A stretch of 64,000 bases of DNA from Allium sativum (GCA_030737875.1 CM060923.1:175005696-175069695); one strand, 5' to 3'. Shown: positions 10,951 to 23,931, counted from the stretch's first letter. Notes: generated by a model from the letters alone, not told the origin. Translations and numbers: made by a program.

Positions 10951-12515
10951 CTTGTGGAGATATATCCAAAATTTGATTTCCTTTAATCCATATCATTGGC
11001 ATAGTCCAAATCACCATAACCTACAAACTTTTATTCCTTCACTACTGTAAAAGCAGGATCTTGAGAGGGTGTACTTCGGTGTCTCAGATTAGCCTTCACG
11101 GCTTCCCAATGTGGTTTTTTGGATTAGTCATATACTAACCAAGCATCCCAATAACATTTGCAATATGGTATCTTGCAAACACCATTACATATGTTAAACT
11201 TCCAGGCACACTTACATGTGAAAAAATTACTATATGAGCCTTGTCTTTCTCTTAGATAGGCGATCCCTTACTCTAAATCTTCATATGCAAAGATAATGGT
11301 GTATTTAATGCCCTTGCATTCTCCATGCAAAAAAACCAAAGCTCTTTTTAGTAAATCTCCTTTGACTCGGTTTCAACATAAAACACTTCTGATTCATGTT
11401 TACCTCCATGTCCAATATTTTCCATGGTTTTCCAAGACAATTCATTTTGAATTTCGAATTTAAAAGCATCTTTAACCTATTTGTTTAGTTTTGTCTTAAG
11501 AAGCAATGAGCACACCGCTCACGTACATAAGAAAATACATGCAACAATTATTTTCTGTCCTCTTGAAATACACATAATCACCCTAATGCATCTATCAAAA
11601 CCTTTATCAAGCATATAATGATCCAATCTCTTGTATTATTATTTAGGTGATTATGTTAAAGCATATAGTGATTTATTTAACTTGCAAACAAAATTTAACT
11701 TACCATCTACAACATACACTTTTGGTTACTCTACATAGATGTCCTCATCCAAATCATCATGCAAGAAGTTTTCACATCAAGTTTCTTTAACTTAAAGACA
11801 ATGCTACTATTGCTAGAAAAATCTGGACTGAAGTACTACACAAAACCAGTGCAAAGATCTCATCATGCTCTTAGCTATTCTTTGTGCAAACCTCTTTGCC
11901 ACTAGCCTGGCTTTGTGTCTCCTATCTCCTTGTAAATTCATTTCCACTTTATAGCATTATTTCCTATTGGAAGTGGATCCAAATCTCAAACTTAGTTCTT
12001 CATCAATAAATGCAACTCATCCTTGGCTATCACTCGAACCCATTATTTTAGCAAGATTCATTGGCTCATCTTGGACTAAATAAAGAACAGAGTTTAACTT
12101 ATCATAATAGCTAAGATGGTACCTATTCCACTTCTTTTTGGTGGCCTTATAACACGTCGACCAAACTTAGTCGCAATACTATCACCTAAACCCCTTTTAG
12201 CTCAACGTTGAACCAAATCCTCTTCAGTATCATGCGCATCACCAACACCACACGATGAACCATATGGAGTATTTGATATTTCATCAACTATTTCATTATT
12301 ATAAGCATTTTTAGCAAGTCCCTACTTGGAAGGAATGCAAGAATAACCTCCTCTTTCGATTCTCAACGAACCAAACCTAAAAACATCTAATAAGCTCTCA
12401 TTCTCCATGAACAAAAATGCCTCATAGAAAGTAACATAACGAGAATTCACATCTTTGGCTTTCGAATACTAAACCCGATAGTGTTCTATGCCAATTATAT
12501 AGCTAAGCAAGACAA
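10951..12515 (-). pseudogene. Ty1/copia Pol remnant: integrase tail, RT, RNase H start
   Basis: Minus-strand translation, with many stops and frame changes, gives in order from the right: an integrase C-terminal block (GIEHYRV, KDVNSRYVTFYE, cf. SRDVxFxE); a linker with RRVIRPPKRSG; the RT start (GDRRHKARLVAKRFAQ); the RT palm (LKKLDVKT, VCKLNKSLYAL); and the RNase H start FVGYGDLDYANDMD then RKSNFGYI (cf. GYSDSDYAGDxDxRKSTxGY). The rest of RNase H is at 2005-2404. Nothing copia-like is seen right of about 12515, so the 5' half is missing. Inactive. Confidence 0.78.
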
Positions 12516-13816
12516 CTTGAAAGCTCAGGCAAAAATATACCTAAGGTTTAGCTGATAAAGTCGATAAGCTATGTAAGTATCTTATATAAGCTTTGTTGTG
12601 TCGAGTTGATGGACTACTATCTTTCAAGGAAGAATATATTATTTATTAATCAAAGTGCATATTTGGTACAGCGTCATGCCAGTACAAGTTTTTGAAATTA
12701 AGGAATTACAAGCAAGTTGATTTATTCCCAAATTGATTTAGAGCATATAAGTAATAAAAGCGAGGAAAAGAAAATTCGACCCTTTCAAATGTGTCCCTAC
12801 GCTGTCATTTATACGCTATGAGTAAGGTCAATCAACCTTATTCCTGCTAACTTGAGATCATTTAAAGTCTAATGGCAATAAAATTGGGGTATATACGATT
12901 AAATCAGAAGGTGTCTGCCCTTGATGAATGTGATGCGGTTCCTTAGAGGCAAGTGGGTAACTCTGTCTATAAGGAAGCCAAGATAGATGAGTTCGACCAC
13001 AAAGCCAATAGACCGTTTACTGAATGGTTGAAGAAAGGAGACACGATACCAAGGCAGTAAGCCTCCTTGGTCTTGACAATGAACCAGTTATCAAGGTGGG
13101 ATGGTTTGCTTCATGCTTGCATGTGTTCAATTAAGGAAAATGGACTAACTTTGTTCCCTAAAGCAGTATGGTCGAATCTACTTGGTGACATCTTTTCAAA
13201 GGGGATACACCCTCCAGTCATATAGCTCGAGTGATGATATGCTTACAGAAGCAAATACCTAAGGCTCTAAGGTAAACATCAGTGATACGACCCCTTTGAT
13301 GTCTAAGGTAGTAAGGCATTATATGTTGCAGATGTATATGAGCGATAACCCTTCTTTGACATATGCCGCTAAATAACATGGTTTAAAGCGGCGATAAGAG
13401 ACCAAATCTTGATTTCTTATCTAAGTAAGCATGAGATACTAAGAGATACTTTATTTGACTACTAAATATATCTTCGACAACATTTAGCGGTGATTTTTAA
13501 AAGCTAAGGTGATGTTTGCTTTATTGTTTTTAGTTTTGGGTTCATATAAGAATGCGAAGAAACATGTGTATGATTAAAATAACTCATTTTAAAAAAAATT
13601 AAACTATAAAACAAAAAATAACTATTTATTTTTATGCTTTTGAAAGTAATTAAAGAACAAGAGACACCTTATTTCCTTCGTCGTCTCCTCCACAGTTATT
13701 TCATCCAATCTATCATACTTTTTTTAAGTTAATGTTAAAAACACAATATAAATCAAGCTCCAATTAATTTTCTAAAATTTATACGTCAAATATATATAGA
13801 CGTTTAATTTTCATCT
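12516..13816. other. Unassigned intergenic or decayed-repeat DNA
   Basis: About 1.3 kb without a supported gene or recognisable element edge. From about 13728 a short stretch (TGTTAAAAACAC, then AAATCAAG and AATTAATTTTCTAAAAT) loosely resembles the first 70 bp of the A and B LTRs, so it may be a scrap of such an LTR (low confidence). Confidence 0.3.
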
Positions 13817-13824
13817 AGCTGGAT

Positions 13825-14160
13825 TAGGGGTGGAAATTAGACTTAAGCCGATAGACCCGGACAAGACCCGACGGGTCTCGGGTCTAGGCGAGTCGGGTCT
13901 AAACTATACATTTCAAAATTTGGACCTGACCCATCCCGAGCTTCGGTTTGGGTCTGGTCGGGTCAATTTGGTATGGACAATAACACTTAAATTACATATA
14001 TTTCAATGTTTTTCGGTCAAGTCTTTCGGGTCGGGTTTTCGGGTCTTTATTGTATTTTTCATCACCCAGACCCGACCTGAGACCCATCGGGTTCGGTTCA
14101 GGTTTGGATCTTTCTGGGTCGGTTCGAGTTTTCGGTTCTCGGTTCTAATTGCCAGCCCTA
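13825..14160. mobile_element. hAT-type MITE, 336 bp
   Basis: The ends form terminal inverted repeats: TAGGGGTGGAAATTAGA at the left, and TCTAATTGCCAGCCCTA at the right, whose complement is TAGGGCTGGCAATTAGA. Flanking 8-bp sequences AGCTGGAT (13817-13824) and AGTTGGAT (14161-14168) match at 7 of 8 positions. An 8-bp duplication with a TAGGGxTGGCAA-like end is the hAT pattern. The interior is full of GGGTC/GACCC pentamers on both strands and has no transposase; the open frame across it is an artefact of this composition. Confidence 0.8.
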
Positions 14161-14194
14161 AGTTGGATATTAGGGTGTAATGTGATGTTTCTAT

Positions 14195-14507
14195 TGTGGG
14201 AATTAACATCAATTAGCATAAAGTAATTTCTCTTGGGGTGCAAATTTCTAAACTAAAAACGCTCAGTAAAATGAAACGAAGCAAACCGCACACATAAGAG
14301 TCTTTAGTTTATTTCATCAAATACGGGTATGTTACCCATTGGGCCTAATGGCCTATTCTCATGTACATTTTATTATAAATAGATCGTCATAGGCACACTT
14401 AAGTTCATTCAATTACGATAATATTAATCTTTCTGTTTCCACCATTACTCTCTCTGTTATATCTAATTTTTTTCTTTCATAAAAAAAATCTAACTTAGTA
14501 TCAGAGC
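14195..14507 (+). repeat. Small copia-like LTR with primer site
   Basis: A stretch beginning TGTGGGAATTAACATC, with a TATA box (TATAAATAG, 14374-14382), a CT-rich leader and an end near 14494. It is followed by TAGTATCAGAGC (14496-14507), a one-base variant of the initiator-tRNA primer site. This looks like the 5' LTR of a short copia element or TRIM cut off by the D insertion at 14534. No partner LTR is in the window. Confidence 0.6.
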
Positions 14508-14533
14508 CATAGTTCATCTATCGTCATACAGTT

Positions 14534-17500
14534 TGTAACAAACCGTATTTTCAAAAACAATTTTAAATTTTGTTTTAAGCTATTTTGAGGAATATGGGAA
14601 TATAAATTGGTTATTTTTCTAAATAAAATTCGAGAATAATTTTAAAATTAGTTTTTATATTTTATTTGACTTAAAACAAACTCAGTAAAATTATTAAATA
14701 GATTTATAAGCCTTGGATTTGAAAATTTTGAAAATTCGATTTTTAAAATCATCGCATAGCCGCTAAAAAGTAAAATTTTGCTAGTGAGCTCAGAATTTGA
14801 TAAGACTAATTACGTTGGATTCATAATTATAAGTCATCACTAGATTTCAAATTTCACATGAAACGGAGTTAGTATGTGGCCGTGAGAGACAAACCTGTTT
14901 GAGGGGAAACAGACAGTTAGTTTACAAAGGAACATTGTTGAGACGATCTCAGAATTCGATTCCACTTTTTCTTACGGATTTGTATCATCAAATAATGGTG
15001 GAATCCAAAATTTCATAATTTTTGGAGTTAGCGTTTGGGCGTACAAGAAGAAAAGATACGTTAAAATCGCTTTTTTTGAAGCTTATTTTAGCCTATTTGA
15101 GAAATTAAACGGAAGGTCAAATGAACTCAGAATTCGACGTAACTTGATTCGTTAGATTCTTCTTCACGTGTATTATCTCATGTCTGAATTCAATGATGAT
15201 CGGAGATCGTTTGCAGTCGGCCGATTCGCAGAGAAACGAGCATATAATCACTTTTTTCCTTTCTCCCTTCATTGTTTCTCACTTCTCTCTTCCTCCTCTT
15301 CAAAGAAAAACGACCTTCTCCCCTTCCCCATTGCAGCCGTCGCCCTCTCTCCCTCCCCTGCCGCTGCTCCTCCCCTTCGGCCACCCCTCCTCCTCCTCTT
15401 CTCTCCCTTCTCTCCTTTCTTGCAAAACCCAAACCCTAGAAGCCCTAGCTACCCCTGTGGCCGCTACCATTGCCGCCACCACCCCACATTCACCATCCGC
15501 CGCCACTTAACAGCCTGCCAGGCCCCTCACTCCGGCTATGCTACCCACCTCCTCCAAAATTCCTTCTTTCTCCAAAATCCCATTTTGCAAAAAGGACCCT
15601 AGCCTTCTTCGCACAACGGCTTCCGCTCTGTCCATTTCTGGTCGAGGCCGTATAAACGAAAGTTGTAGATCTCATCTTTCTATATAGTTTTGACATATCA
15701 AAATCGAATTTTGGAGTTCGTATATGCTCATAAAACACGTTCAAAGTCCGTAGACTTGATGTGAAGATTTGCGATTTCTAGCGAATTGGAGTGTTTAGGG
15801 AAGAAAGTCCACTAGGCAAAAGTTGTCTGGAATGACATTTTTATGCTAGTTACTAGGTTTGGTGAAGATGGGAGGTGGTATGAAATTTGTAGAGTCAGAA
15901 CGGCGAATTCGAGTGATGGAGAAATAACGGCGAAAGAGCGATAAAGAAAATTTCTACATAAGAAGAGTCGCGATGCTTGGTTTAGCTATTAGGTGAGAAC
16001 TCCATTTCTCAAGTTATTTTGTTATGCTAATTATCATAAAATTTATATGGTATATGTTAGCTCCCTTCACTGTTATTTGTAAACCATGGATGAATTGTTG
16101 ATTTGTTGTGATATGTTTGTGATTGTGAATTTGAAATGTTCAATAGGTTAAAAATAATGTTAATATTATTGTGATAGTTGAAATTGGACATAAATATTCA
16201 TTTATAATTTGAACGGTGAAAATTAGTTAGTTTGAAAAATAATTCAAATTGAATAAGAATTGGTTAAACTTATTAACCAGTGATAGATTTAAATTTATTG
16301 TTTGATGGTTGAAAAACCACACGGGTCTTGGGATGATATTTGACTCACACATCCAACTTGTGTGAATTTACGGTTAATCAGTTGATTGACGGATTTATAT
16401 AAGCGTCCATAAATCATTTGAAGCTTATATGAAAATAAAATACACAATGGATGTCATTTTGGGATGTTAATAGTTGTATGCAACAATTGTTGGGTGTTTA
16501 TGATGAATGCAATCCGTATAAATTTATTTATATAGACATCAGGTGAGATTTTATTCCAATTTGGAATAGACATGAATATTTTTACAATGTAATATTTAAT
16601 GAAAAATTAAAGTGGTTTTGATGTCCGATTTTCGATGGAAAGAAAAATAATAAATATGAAGCCAAGTTATGTATACAAATGCTATTTCAATTCGAACAGA
16701 TTTTATATCGATAGTATTGATTTTTAAAATGAATGTAGGGAAAATAAAATTTCAAAAACTAACATTTGTAAAATATTATCATTATGAGATTATAAGAATA
16801 TAAGGGGTTCAATTTTAATTTAAATTGGTAATGAAAGTGAAATTGTTTTAAAACGAATTTATAAATGTTTTATAAAATACGTTTTTGAATGGGAATCGAC
16901 GAAATATGTTATATATATTTAAATGGCTTGAATATAACTTATCGCACAACAACCGTTCGTGAATTTCAACCATAAACTTCAAATTGATATAATGGGAGAT
17001 CCGACCGTCAGATTCTTTTAAAATCATAACTGTTGCATTCCTAACAAAAAGATCTTTCAAGATTATACGAGATTTAAATTTGAATGGTTAGATTTTAAAA
17101 TATGTCCAAATCAGTTTTGGGAAAGGTCGCTATGGATGCGATTCGGTGGTCGATATTGGAAACTGACTGTAAGGGCCTTATTAAAAATATGAATAAATTA
17201 TGTAAAACCATAATACATGATTTGGACAGATTTTGGATGAAATATTCCACATTTAAAAAGGTAAAAGATGTTTTTATCAGAATGAACTAGTTAATAACTA
17301 GAATAATGATCTAATGATTTGTAGAAAGAATAAATTGGATAGTAAATGGTTTTTAGTATAACCAAAGTTTCCAACGTACGAATTGGAATGGATTCGAATG
17401 TAATTTATCTTCTAATATTTTCAATATTGGATTTCGGGATTATACGGATATCGTTAAAGAGTTTGGAAGATATTGATATCCTTATTCCAATATGATATTT

Positions 17501-20169
17501 ATTAGTTTCAGAATTTGGTATTGAATATAAGTCGACATGATTTCCATTTAAAATCTTATATTTAATATTAAACTAGATTTGGGTTTGTTATGAATGGTAT
17601 CTTTACTAATACCGTTCTTAAACCCAGCTATGAATGGAATAAATCTTTTAATTAAGGTTTAGAGAAAGTTTTCCGGTTTATTAAATTAAATTGGAATGGA
17701 ATGGAATTCAATGAATAACAATCGAGATGAATTTCTGTGAAGGAAGGCATTTACTATTTATGAAATTTAAAAGGCCTTGTCGTTATTCCACTTATAGTAT
17801 TGGTCGAATATGGAAATTTATATTGATTATAAATTGTTCAAGTTTCCATGAAGATTTCATATTAATGGAATATGATTTTGGGTTTATTACGTGTGGTGTT
17901 TTACATGACATTTGTTCTTTAACTCACGTAAAGGCGAGATAAATATCCAGAAGTTGAATAATCATTAAATAATGGTTTTTGGGATTAAAACTGAACTAGA
18001 GTTTTAGTGAATCTTTAGTTAGAACGAAACATAAAAAGACATAATTAAATTTACCAAATAAGAGATATGATCGAGATAAGGTATCGCTAGTGTTATTCCA
18101 TGCGATACTTATATCTTTAATTAGAATTGAACGCTAAATGGTAGTTAAATTTACCAATAACCAGATGGATGTAAAATATGGAGTACTACCAGTTTTGCTC
18201 CATGGGATGAATAGGTTGGGATTGTAAATAATAAAATAAATGATTGCTTCGGTAAGGCTCGATAATCCCAACTAGTTTTGGACTTTAATTTGGTTTAATT
18301 CGCGAAAAGATAAAATAAAATCTTTTGAAATGATATCTAGAGGAAGATTGAACACAAGTTTAGAAGAATTTATATCTGATAAAATGAATGGGAGCCTTTC
18401 CCCAAAGATTCGAATATTTGAATAAAAGAATATTCTGGATTGAAATGAGATGTGTGCTATCTTTGTGTATATATCACATGGTTATAAGATTAGCGAGTTA
18501 TTCGGAAAGACCGGGTTTAACCCATTCTGAATAAATGTTACGACAACAAAAAGTCAAAGATATGAAGACGAGGGTTGAAGTCCGGAGATTTTCACATCGA
18601 ATGGATGATTACTGATGTCTTGATTGGGCTGATCCCTAGAGACAAGGTAATAAGTGGTGATCATCCAAACGTACTTGGAGATCGCCGGATATGCGAGGAC
18701 CTCTCTCCTGTATTGGACATATGAGATGAGGAATAAGGTGCCTTCGGTTTTGTTTAGACCTAGAACGAACTTGTAAATGGATTATGTCTGACATTGTATT
18801 GTGTGCTATATTCATTGATCTCTGCTAAATATATACTATTTGGTGGCGGAGAATTTATTCTCCTACTTAACACCCATCTCTAAGACGTACGAGCTTAGAG
18901 GTTATATATTGGTGGAAATCAATGGTATGGTATGGATTGACAACGTGGCATGCTAAGATGCAAATGATCGAGGCTTTTGTTGAAAAGCAGAGCCTTATGG
19001 ATGATCAAAGAATAGCTTTAAGTAGCATAGCTTTGTGTATAGCGTTAATTCGCGATCCTCACACCCCGGTATGAGTCCAAAATGGGATAAGCGACGCAGG
19101 GAGTGTATATGTTCCTTTCTAGCTAGAAGTTGTTTCATGGTATGGAGCCCATACATTTTTACTTATGTGAATGATGGATTGCGAGGCGCCTTGGATATAG
19201 AGCCGACTAAAAAGATCGAATGATAGGTCCAACATGACCGGGAAACATGTTTTTCAGGAATAACCAATCCTCAAAATTTAGACAGGACCGTCCCTGTAGG
19301 ATCCAACAGTTGCCCATAGGTGCGATCCTGGGTCATCTTGCTAGAGGTGATTTGAATTCGGCAAGGAGACCATCCCTGTCCTTGGCTCATGATGGAAATC
19401 CAGTTTCCAATATGACATTCTTGGGTTTTAGTTGTAAACCTATATGGCGACATAATATTTGTTTTATACACTATGCACTTATAGTAGTTTCAAAGATATT
19501 TGTTTTTAAAGTCTATCAAGCACAGTTGGCTATTATAACATAAAAAATCTATCCTTCGGCTTGCATTGCATTGTTTAATGGGACCTGAATCTTATAATAG
19601 CTTCATTTTTCAAAAAGTATTGCGTTGTTTATAAATGGTTTTATTTTACGGTATTCATGGAAGTAAACCCGTTCCATGTCATACGACATTGTCCCATGAT
19701 TTTTACCCTATCTTAAAGTAAAGATTTAATAATCGTTTTAGTTCTCACACTAATCCCATGACTGACTCAAATTTTATTGTTTCTACCTAAACTCCGGGTG
19801 CCCATATTTTCCACAGGGAAACTAGTAGTTTTGATTTTGTAGATTTCCTATTTACAGGATCCTAGTTTACAACTAGAGCTATATTCGGAAAGCTTTGTAT
19901 CCGTGTATTTCTTTCAGTTCTGTTAGTTGATATATTTCCGCTGTGCATTGTATTTATACATTTTTATTTCCGCTGCTATGTAATTTATTCTCTAATATTG
20001 TATTTTTGTGTTGTGTATTATTTATTCGTACTCTGGTATTTTTGTACTCTGATGTAAATTGCTGTAATAACATGAATAGTTCTCTGATTCTGCTTTCCGA
20101 TGCATCGTCTTCTCATACAATCCGACTTTTTCCATCTCTTCCGAGGTCAGGGGATTTTGGAGCGTAACA
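14534..20169 (+). repeat. 5' LTR of element D (5.6 kb)
   Basis: Starts TGTAACAAACCG after CAGTT and ends GAGCGTAACA just before the primer site. Its order matches the interrupted 3' LTR piece by piece. It contains a TATA-like CATATAATC near 15240, a CT-rich leader-like tract to about 15620, then AT-rich sequence. Open frames inside (such as 15168-15602, rich in Pro/Ser/Leu from the CT-rich tract) are not conserved between copies and are not called genes. Confidence 0.83.
15240..15620 (+). promoter_or_regulatory. Putative promoter and CT-rich leader of D LTR
   Basis: CATATAATC at about 15240 is followed by a long CT-rich tract and then AAACCCTAG, a telobox-like motif near 15430. The tract is kept in the 3' LTR piece at 36163-36430, where the telobox reads AAAGCCTAG. 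TATA plus pyrimidine-rich initiator is typical of strongly transcribed plant promoters. Composition-based inference only. Confidence 0.4.
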
Positions 20170-21432
20170 AGGTGGTATCAGTGCTTTGGTTTACAAAGCT
20201 CGAGAATAAGGCACATTAGAACCAAACGAAAGAATTCATCAGAAATAGAATTAGTAACATTCTATTTAAGAATACTCATTAGAGATAGGATCAGTAGTAT
20301 CCTAAAATGGGAAACTCATTAGAGATGGGTTTAGTAATTCCCTTGAATGAGTTGAGAGTGACACATTTATAAGTAACGTATTTATGATTTTATATATAAT
20401 CCACACTTACAAAATATATTTTTGAGTATACAAAAGTTATATGTTTAGAAAGTAAATCAATCAATTAATTGTTTGTGTAATTGTTTGATTTCCTATTTGA
20501 TTACTTATGACGTTGGATTTAAATAAAGTAAACAGAATCTTTGGTGATTTTGGACATTGAGTATGCAAAAACACTTGTTATTTATTTTAATTGAGTTAAG
20601 TTAAACTAAATTGTAAATTTAGTTAGAATTAGATATGTATATAAATATACATGTACATATATATATATATTTGTTGAGCAGGTTAATGGCTAAATGTTGA
20701 GTAGAGAAATAAATTGTGTGCCCGACAAACAGGTGCACCTTTATGAGTTGGTTGCGCAATTTTATTATTATTATTATTATTATTATGACTACTGCGAGTG
20801 ATTTGGATGCACTGAGATGGTTGTTCTATGTGAAATCAAACATATGCCATAGGAGAGTAACAAATAAATTATGGACTACACTGCATAACAAACTACTGCA
20901 GATAACAAATCATATTCCACATAAGCATTTGGCGCTTATATGACAAGGTTTGGATTACCATACGAGCAAGATGCCTGTTTGGCGAGGACTGATTTACAGG
21001 TTGTATTGAGGACTGGTTATGGATTTATAACATATAACGGAAAATTACAGGACTTAGTAACAAACCCTACACAGGTATTGAGATAACAAAAATACACACA
21101 TCACGACTCTCTTGTTCTAGCTACGGTGCGTGGGTATGGGGGAGCAGTGTATATAAATCATAATGGGTGCGCACAATTGATTTGTATGTGATATTTTGAT
21201 TTATTGGGTGCCTAGTACGACCCAATAAAATTTTCAGATCAACCCGTACAAAAAATGTTATGGCGAATTTTTTTAGAAATTTGAGGTGTTAGCCAAATTT
21301 CAAAGAAATTTAGAAGTTCTTAGAAACTGAAAAGTTGAAGAACTTAAGCTAGAATGAAAGTTGAGTTGGTTAGTTAAACAACTTTCCACTCCGTTCTTTT
21401 TTAAAGATGAAAAAGTTTTAAGTGGGGGAGAT
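20170..21432 (+). other. Interior of element D, non-coding, with PBS and PPT
   Basis: The primer site TGGTATCAGTGC (20173-20184, a variant of the initiator-tRNA site) follows the LTR. The interior has no Gag, protease, RT or integrase motif. It contains a TTA microsatellite (20761-20787) whose translation makes an isoleucine run. It ends with the polypurine tract AAGTGGGGGAGAT (21420-21432) abutting TGTAACA of the 3' LTR. Confidence 0.8.
20761..20787 (+). repeat. TTA microsatellite
   Basis: Uninterrupted trinucleotide run of about eight units within the D interior. Confidence 0.95.
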
Positions 21433-22185
21433 TGTAACAACCCATATTTTCAGAACCAATTTAAAATTTTGATTTAAGCTATTTTAAGGAATATGGAAAT
21501 ATAAGCTGGTTATTTTTGCTAAATAAAATTTGAGAATAATTTTAAAATTAGTTTTTATATTTTATTTGACATAAAACAAACTTATTGAAATTATTAATTA
21601 GATTTATAAGCCTTGGATTTGAAAATTTTGAAAATTTGATTTTTAAAATCATCGCATAGCCCTTAAAAAGTGTAATTTTTCTAGCAAGCTCAGAATTTGA
21701 CGAGACCAATTTTATTCGATTCATAATAATAAGTCACGGCTAGATTTCAAATTTCACGCGAAACGGAGTTAGTATATGGCCGTGAGAGGCAAACCCGTTT
21801 GGGTTAAAACGGACCGTCAATTTACAAAGGAGCATTATTGAGACGATCTCAGAATTCGATTCCACTTTTTTTACGGATTTGTATCATCAAATAATGGTGG
21901 AATCAAAAATTTCATAATTTTTGGAGTTAGCGTTGCGTGTACAAGAAGATAAAGTACGCTAAAATCGCATTTTTGAAGCTTATTAGAGCCTATTTAAAAA
22001 ATTAAACGGAAGGTCAAATGGACTCGAAATTCGATAAACTTGATTCGTTGGATTCGTCTTCACATGTATTATCTCATATCCTAATTTCATAACGAATGAA
22101 GATCGTTTGCAGTAGGGCAATTTGGAGAGAAACGAGCATATAATCACTTTTCTTCCTTTCTCTCTTCATTGTTTCTAACTTATCT
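21433..22185 (+). repeat. 3' LTR of element D, segment 1
   Basis: First 753 bp of the D 3' LTR, aligned with 14534-15280. It is broken at 22185 by the solo LTR C. The five bases before the break, TATCT (22181-22185), pair with TCTCT (36163-36167) after it, a 5-bp target duplication with one substitution. Confidence 0.85.
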
Positions 22186-22513
22186 TGTAACACCTCATAA
22201 TTTTAACAATATTAAAAGAGGATAAATTAAATAATAATTTATTTAATATTTTGAATTAATGGAAACAGACTACGCCATTGCGTCCGTCTCGAAATTCTGG
22301 TCAAGATAGACATTTGGTTTGCAGAAAACGGACAATGTATGAAAAAGTTATGAAGGTTTGATGTTTGTATATGCGCAAGATATATATATATATAATTAAT
22401 TTCAGAAATCAGAAAATAGTTTTAAACACAAAAACAAAGAGGCGGCAAATTTCCCGCTCCAGGGGAGTCGACCCCCTTGGGCTGAGGTGGCAGTCGAATT
22501 TTGGGGGTTGGCC

Positions 22514-22526
22514 TCCATAAATAGAG
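22514..22526 (+). promoter_or_regulatory. Putative TATA box of LTR C
   Basis: CCATAAATAGAGG lies about 330 bp into the LTR, in the position equivalent to the TATA-like motifs of A and B. It places the hairpin modules about 0.9 kb into the predicted transcript. Confidence 0.5.
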
Positions 22527-23398
22527 GCACGTTGATCTTGTTTTCTTCACTGAAAATCAATGGAGGCACATGCGCTGTCGGTTCCTGGACCGAATCAAAT
22601 CTCTTTCTTCTTCTGCAATCAAAGTTTAGAGATTCAAGTGTAGATCTGTGATTCGTCAAGTGTTTTTCTCCTTCTATTGTTCTAGATCCGAACACTGTGA
22701 GTTTTAGGTTACTTTTAGATTTAAATAACTAAAAGTATAACATGGTATGACTGTAATTTGGATCTCAACCTTTATCATATTAGGTCTATTGTAGTTTGTG
22801 AATCTATAACTGTAACTTGGGTCTCAACCTTTATCGTTCATATCTACTTTTGATTATGGATCTAATTTGCTATTTAGATCATCTTATGCCTATCATGTTG
22901 TGGTTAATTTAAATCTGTCATTAGTTGGACATCTAAATCCTTATTTAGATCTCATGCCTATTATGACATCCATACTATGTTAGAACCTGTTTTATTATCA
23001 CAAGTTCACCAATCTGTTCTTATATGTTCATCTCAACATTATACCATTATATGCTTATATCAGTTTTGTTAGAATAATCATATATGTCATCTTCCCTTTT
23101 CCTTTCCCTTTTATTTTATATAGCTAGGCTATTCTCGAGCCAAGGCATGTCGCTAAAATCATGCGAATACGTTAGTTTGGGAACGGGGTAAAAACGTAGA
23201 ATAGGATATAACTTGAAAGAAGAAAATGTGGCATAACTTGAACAATGTCTATGAACATGAATTTGGACGTATAATTCACTATGAACATAATTTGAAAAAA
23301 AGGGCATGAAAACTATAACGACATAGGTAAAATTGGCTAATAATGGAATGCCTAGGATTACAGTAATTAGAAAGTGTAGCTGCGCCTATGACACGAGG

Positions 23399-23590
23399 TT
23401 AGATTACACTTGTGGTGGAAGTCTGACCGGAACCGCCCGGCATATCCAGCAACTACAAGTGGTGAATCTAATGTGAGAGGTCCAGGTGCACAAATACGAG
23501 ACATGCTAAGATACGAGGTTAAGCCCGATTTGTGGAATAAGTCTACCCGGACCCGTCCGACATGTCCAGCATCCACAAATAGTAGGCTTA
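23399..23590 (+). repeat. Two tandem hairpin modules in LTR C
   Basis: Module 1: TTAGATT 23399-23405 with AATCTAA 23465-23471; ACTTGT 23408-23413 with ACAAGT 23455-23460; apical CCGG pairs with CCGG around AACCGC. Module 2: TAAGCC 23520-23525 with GGCTTA 23585-23590; ATTTGTGGA 23528-23536 with TCCACAAAT 23572-23580. Each module is entered by CGAGG and followed by GTGAGAGG or GTGGGAGG. The stems differ from those of A and B yet pair perfectly. Confidence 0.85.
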
Positions 23591-23774
23591 GTGTGGGAGG
23601 TCTAGCATACTATAACCATAAATGAAAATCTGGTAACAAACCTTGAATACTTACCCTCGGGAATCCATAGGGATTGTATGAACACGTAAGTAAATTTGGT
23701 TGAATAGTGGGTGGGTTAAGTAAGTATAAGGGGGTGGGTAATTTTTATATATATGCCCACAAACTTAACCTGAT

Positions 23775-23931
23775 AGGGTTATGTAATTAAAGACGCCTAA
23801 TGGTAAGCATAACTTGTGAAAATGTTGAAGTTATGTAATTAAAGACACCTTTTTAGGGTAAGCATAACTTGTAGAAAAGATTGGGTTTCGTAATTAAAGA
23901 CACCTAGTGGTATACATAACCAATGGAAATC
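23775..23931 (+). repeat. Short-hairpin array in LTR C
   Basis: Three units with the shared centre TAATTAAAGACRCCT. Arms: GTTATG with CATAAC; AAGTTATG with CATAACTT; and a decayed GGTTTCG with CATAACC. It corresponds in position to the GGTTAAGT arrays of A and B but has a different stem sequence. Confidence 0.7.

Noticed and set aside
13830..14180. 116-codon frame
   Set aside because: It lies across the hAT MITE, and its Arg/Pro/Gly content comes from GGGTC pentamers.
15168..15602. 144-codon frame rich in Ser, Pro and Leu, with overlapping frames on both strands
   Set aside because: Product of a CT-rich tract in the D LTR. The equivalent region at 36163-36430 has indels that break the frame.
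17102..17290. 62-codon frame, similar to 37935-38135 (66 codons)
   Set aside because: Present in both D LTR copies but differing by indels that change the frame; no domain. It is LTR sequence.
20716..20943. 75-codon frame with an isoleucine run
   Set aside because: The run is a TTA microsatellite in the non-coding D interior; no Gag features.
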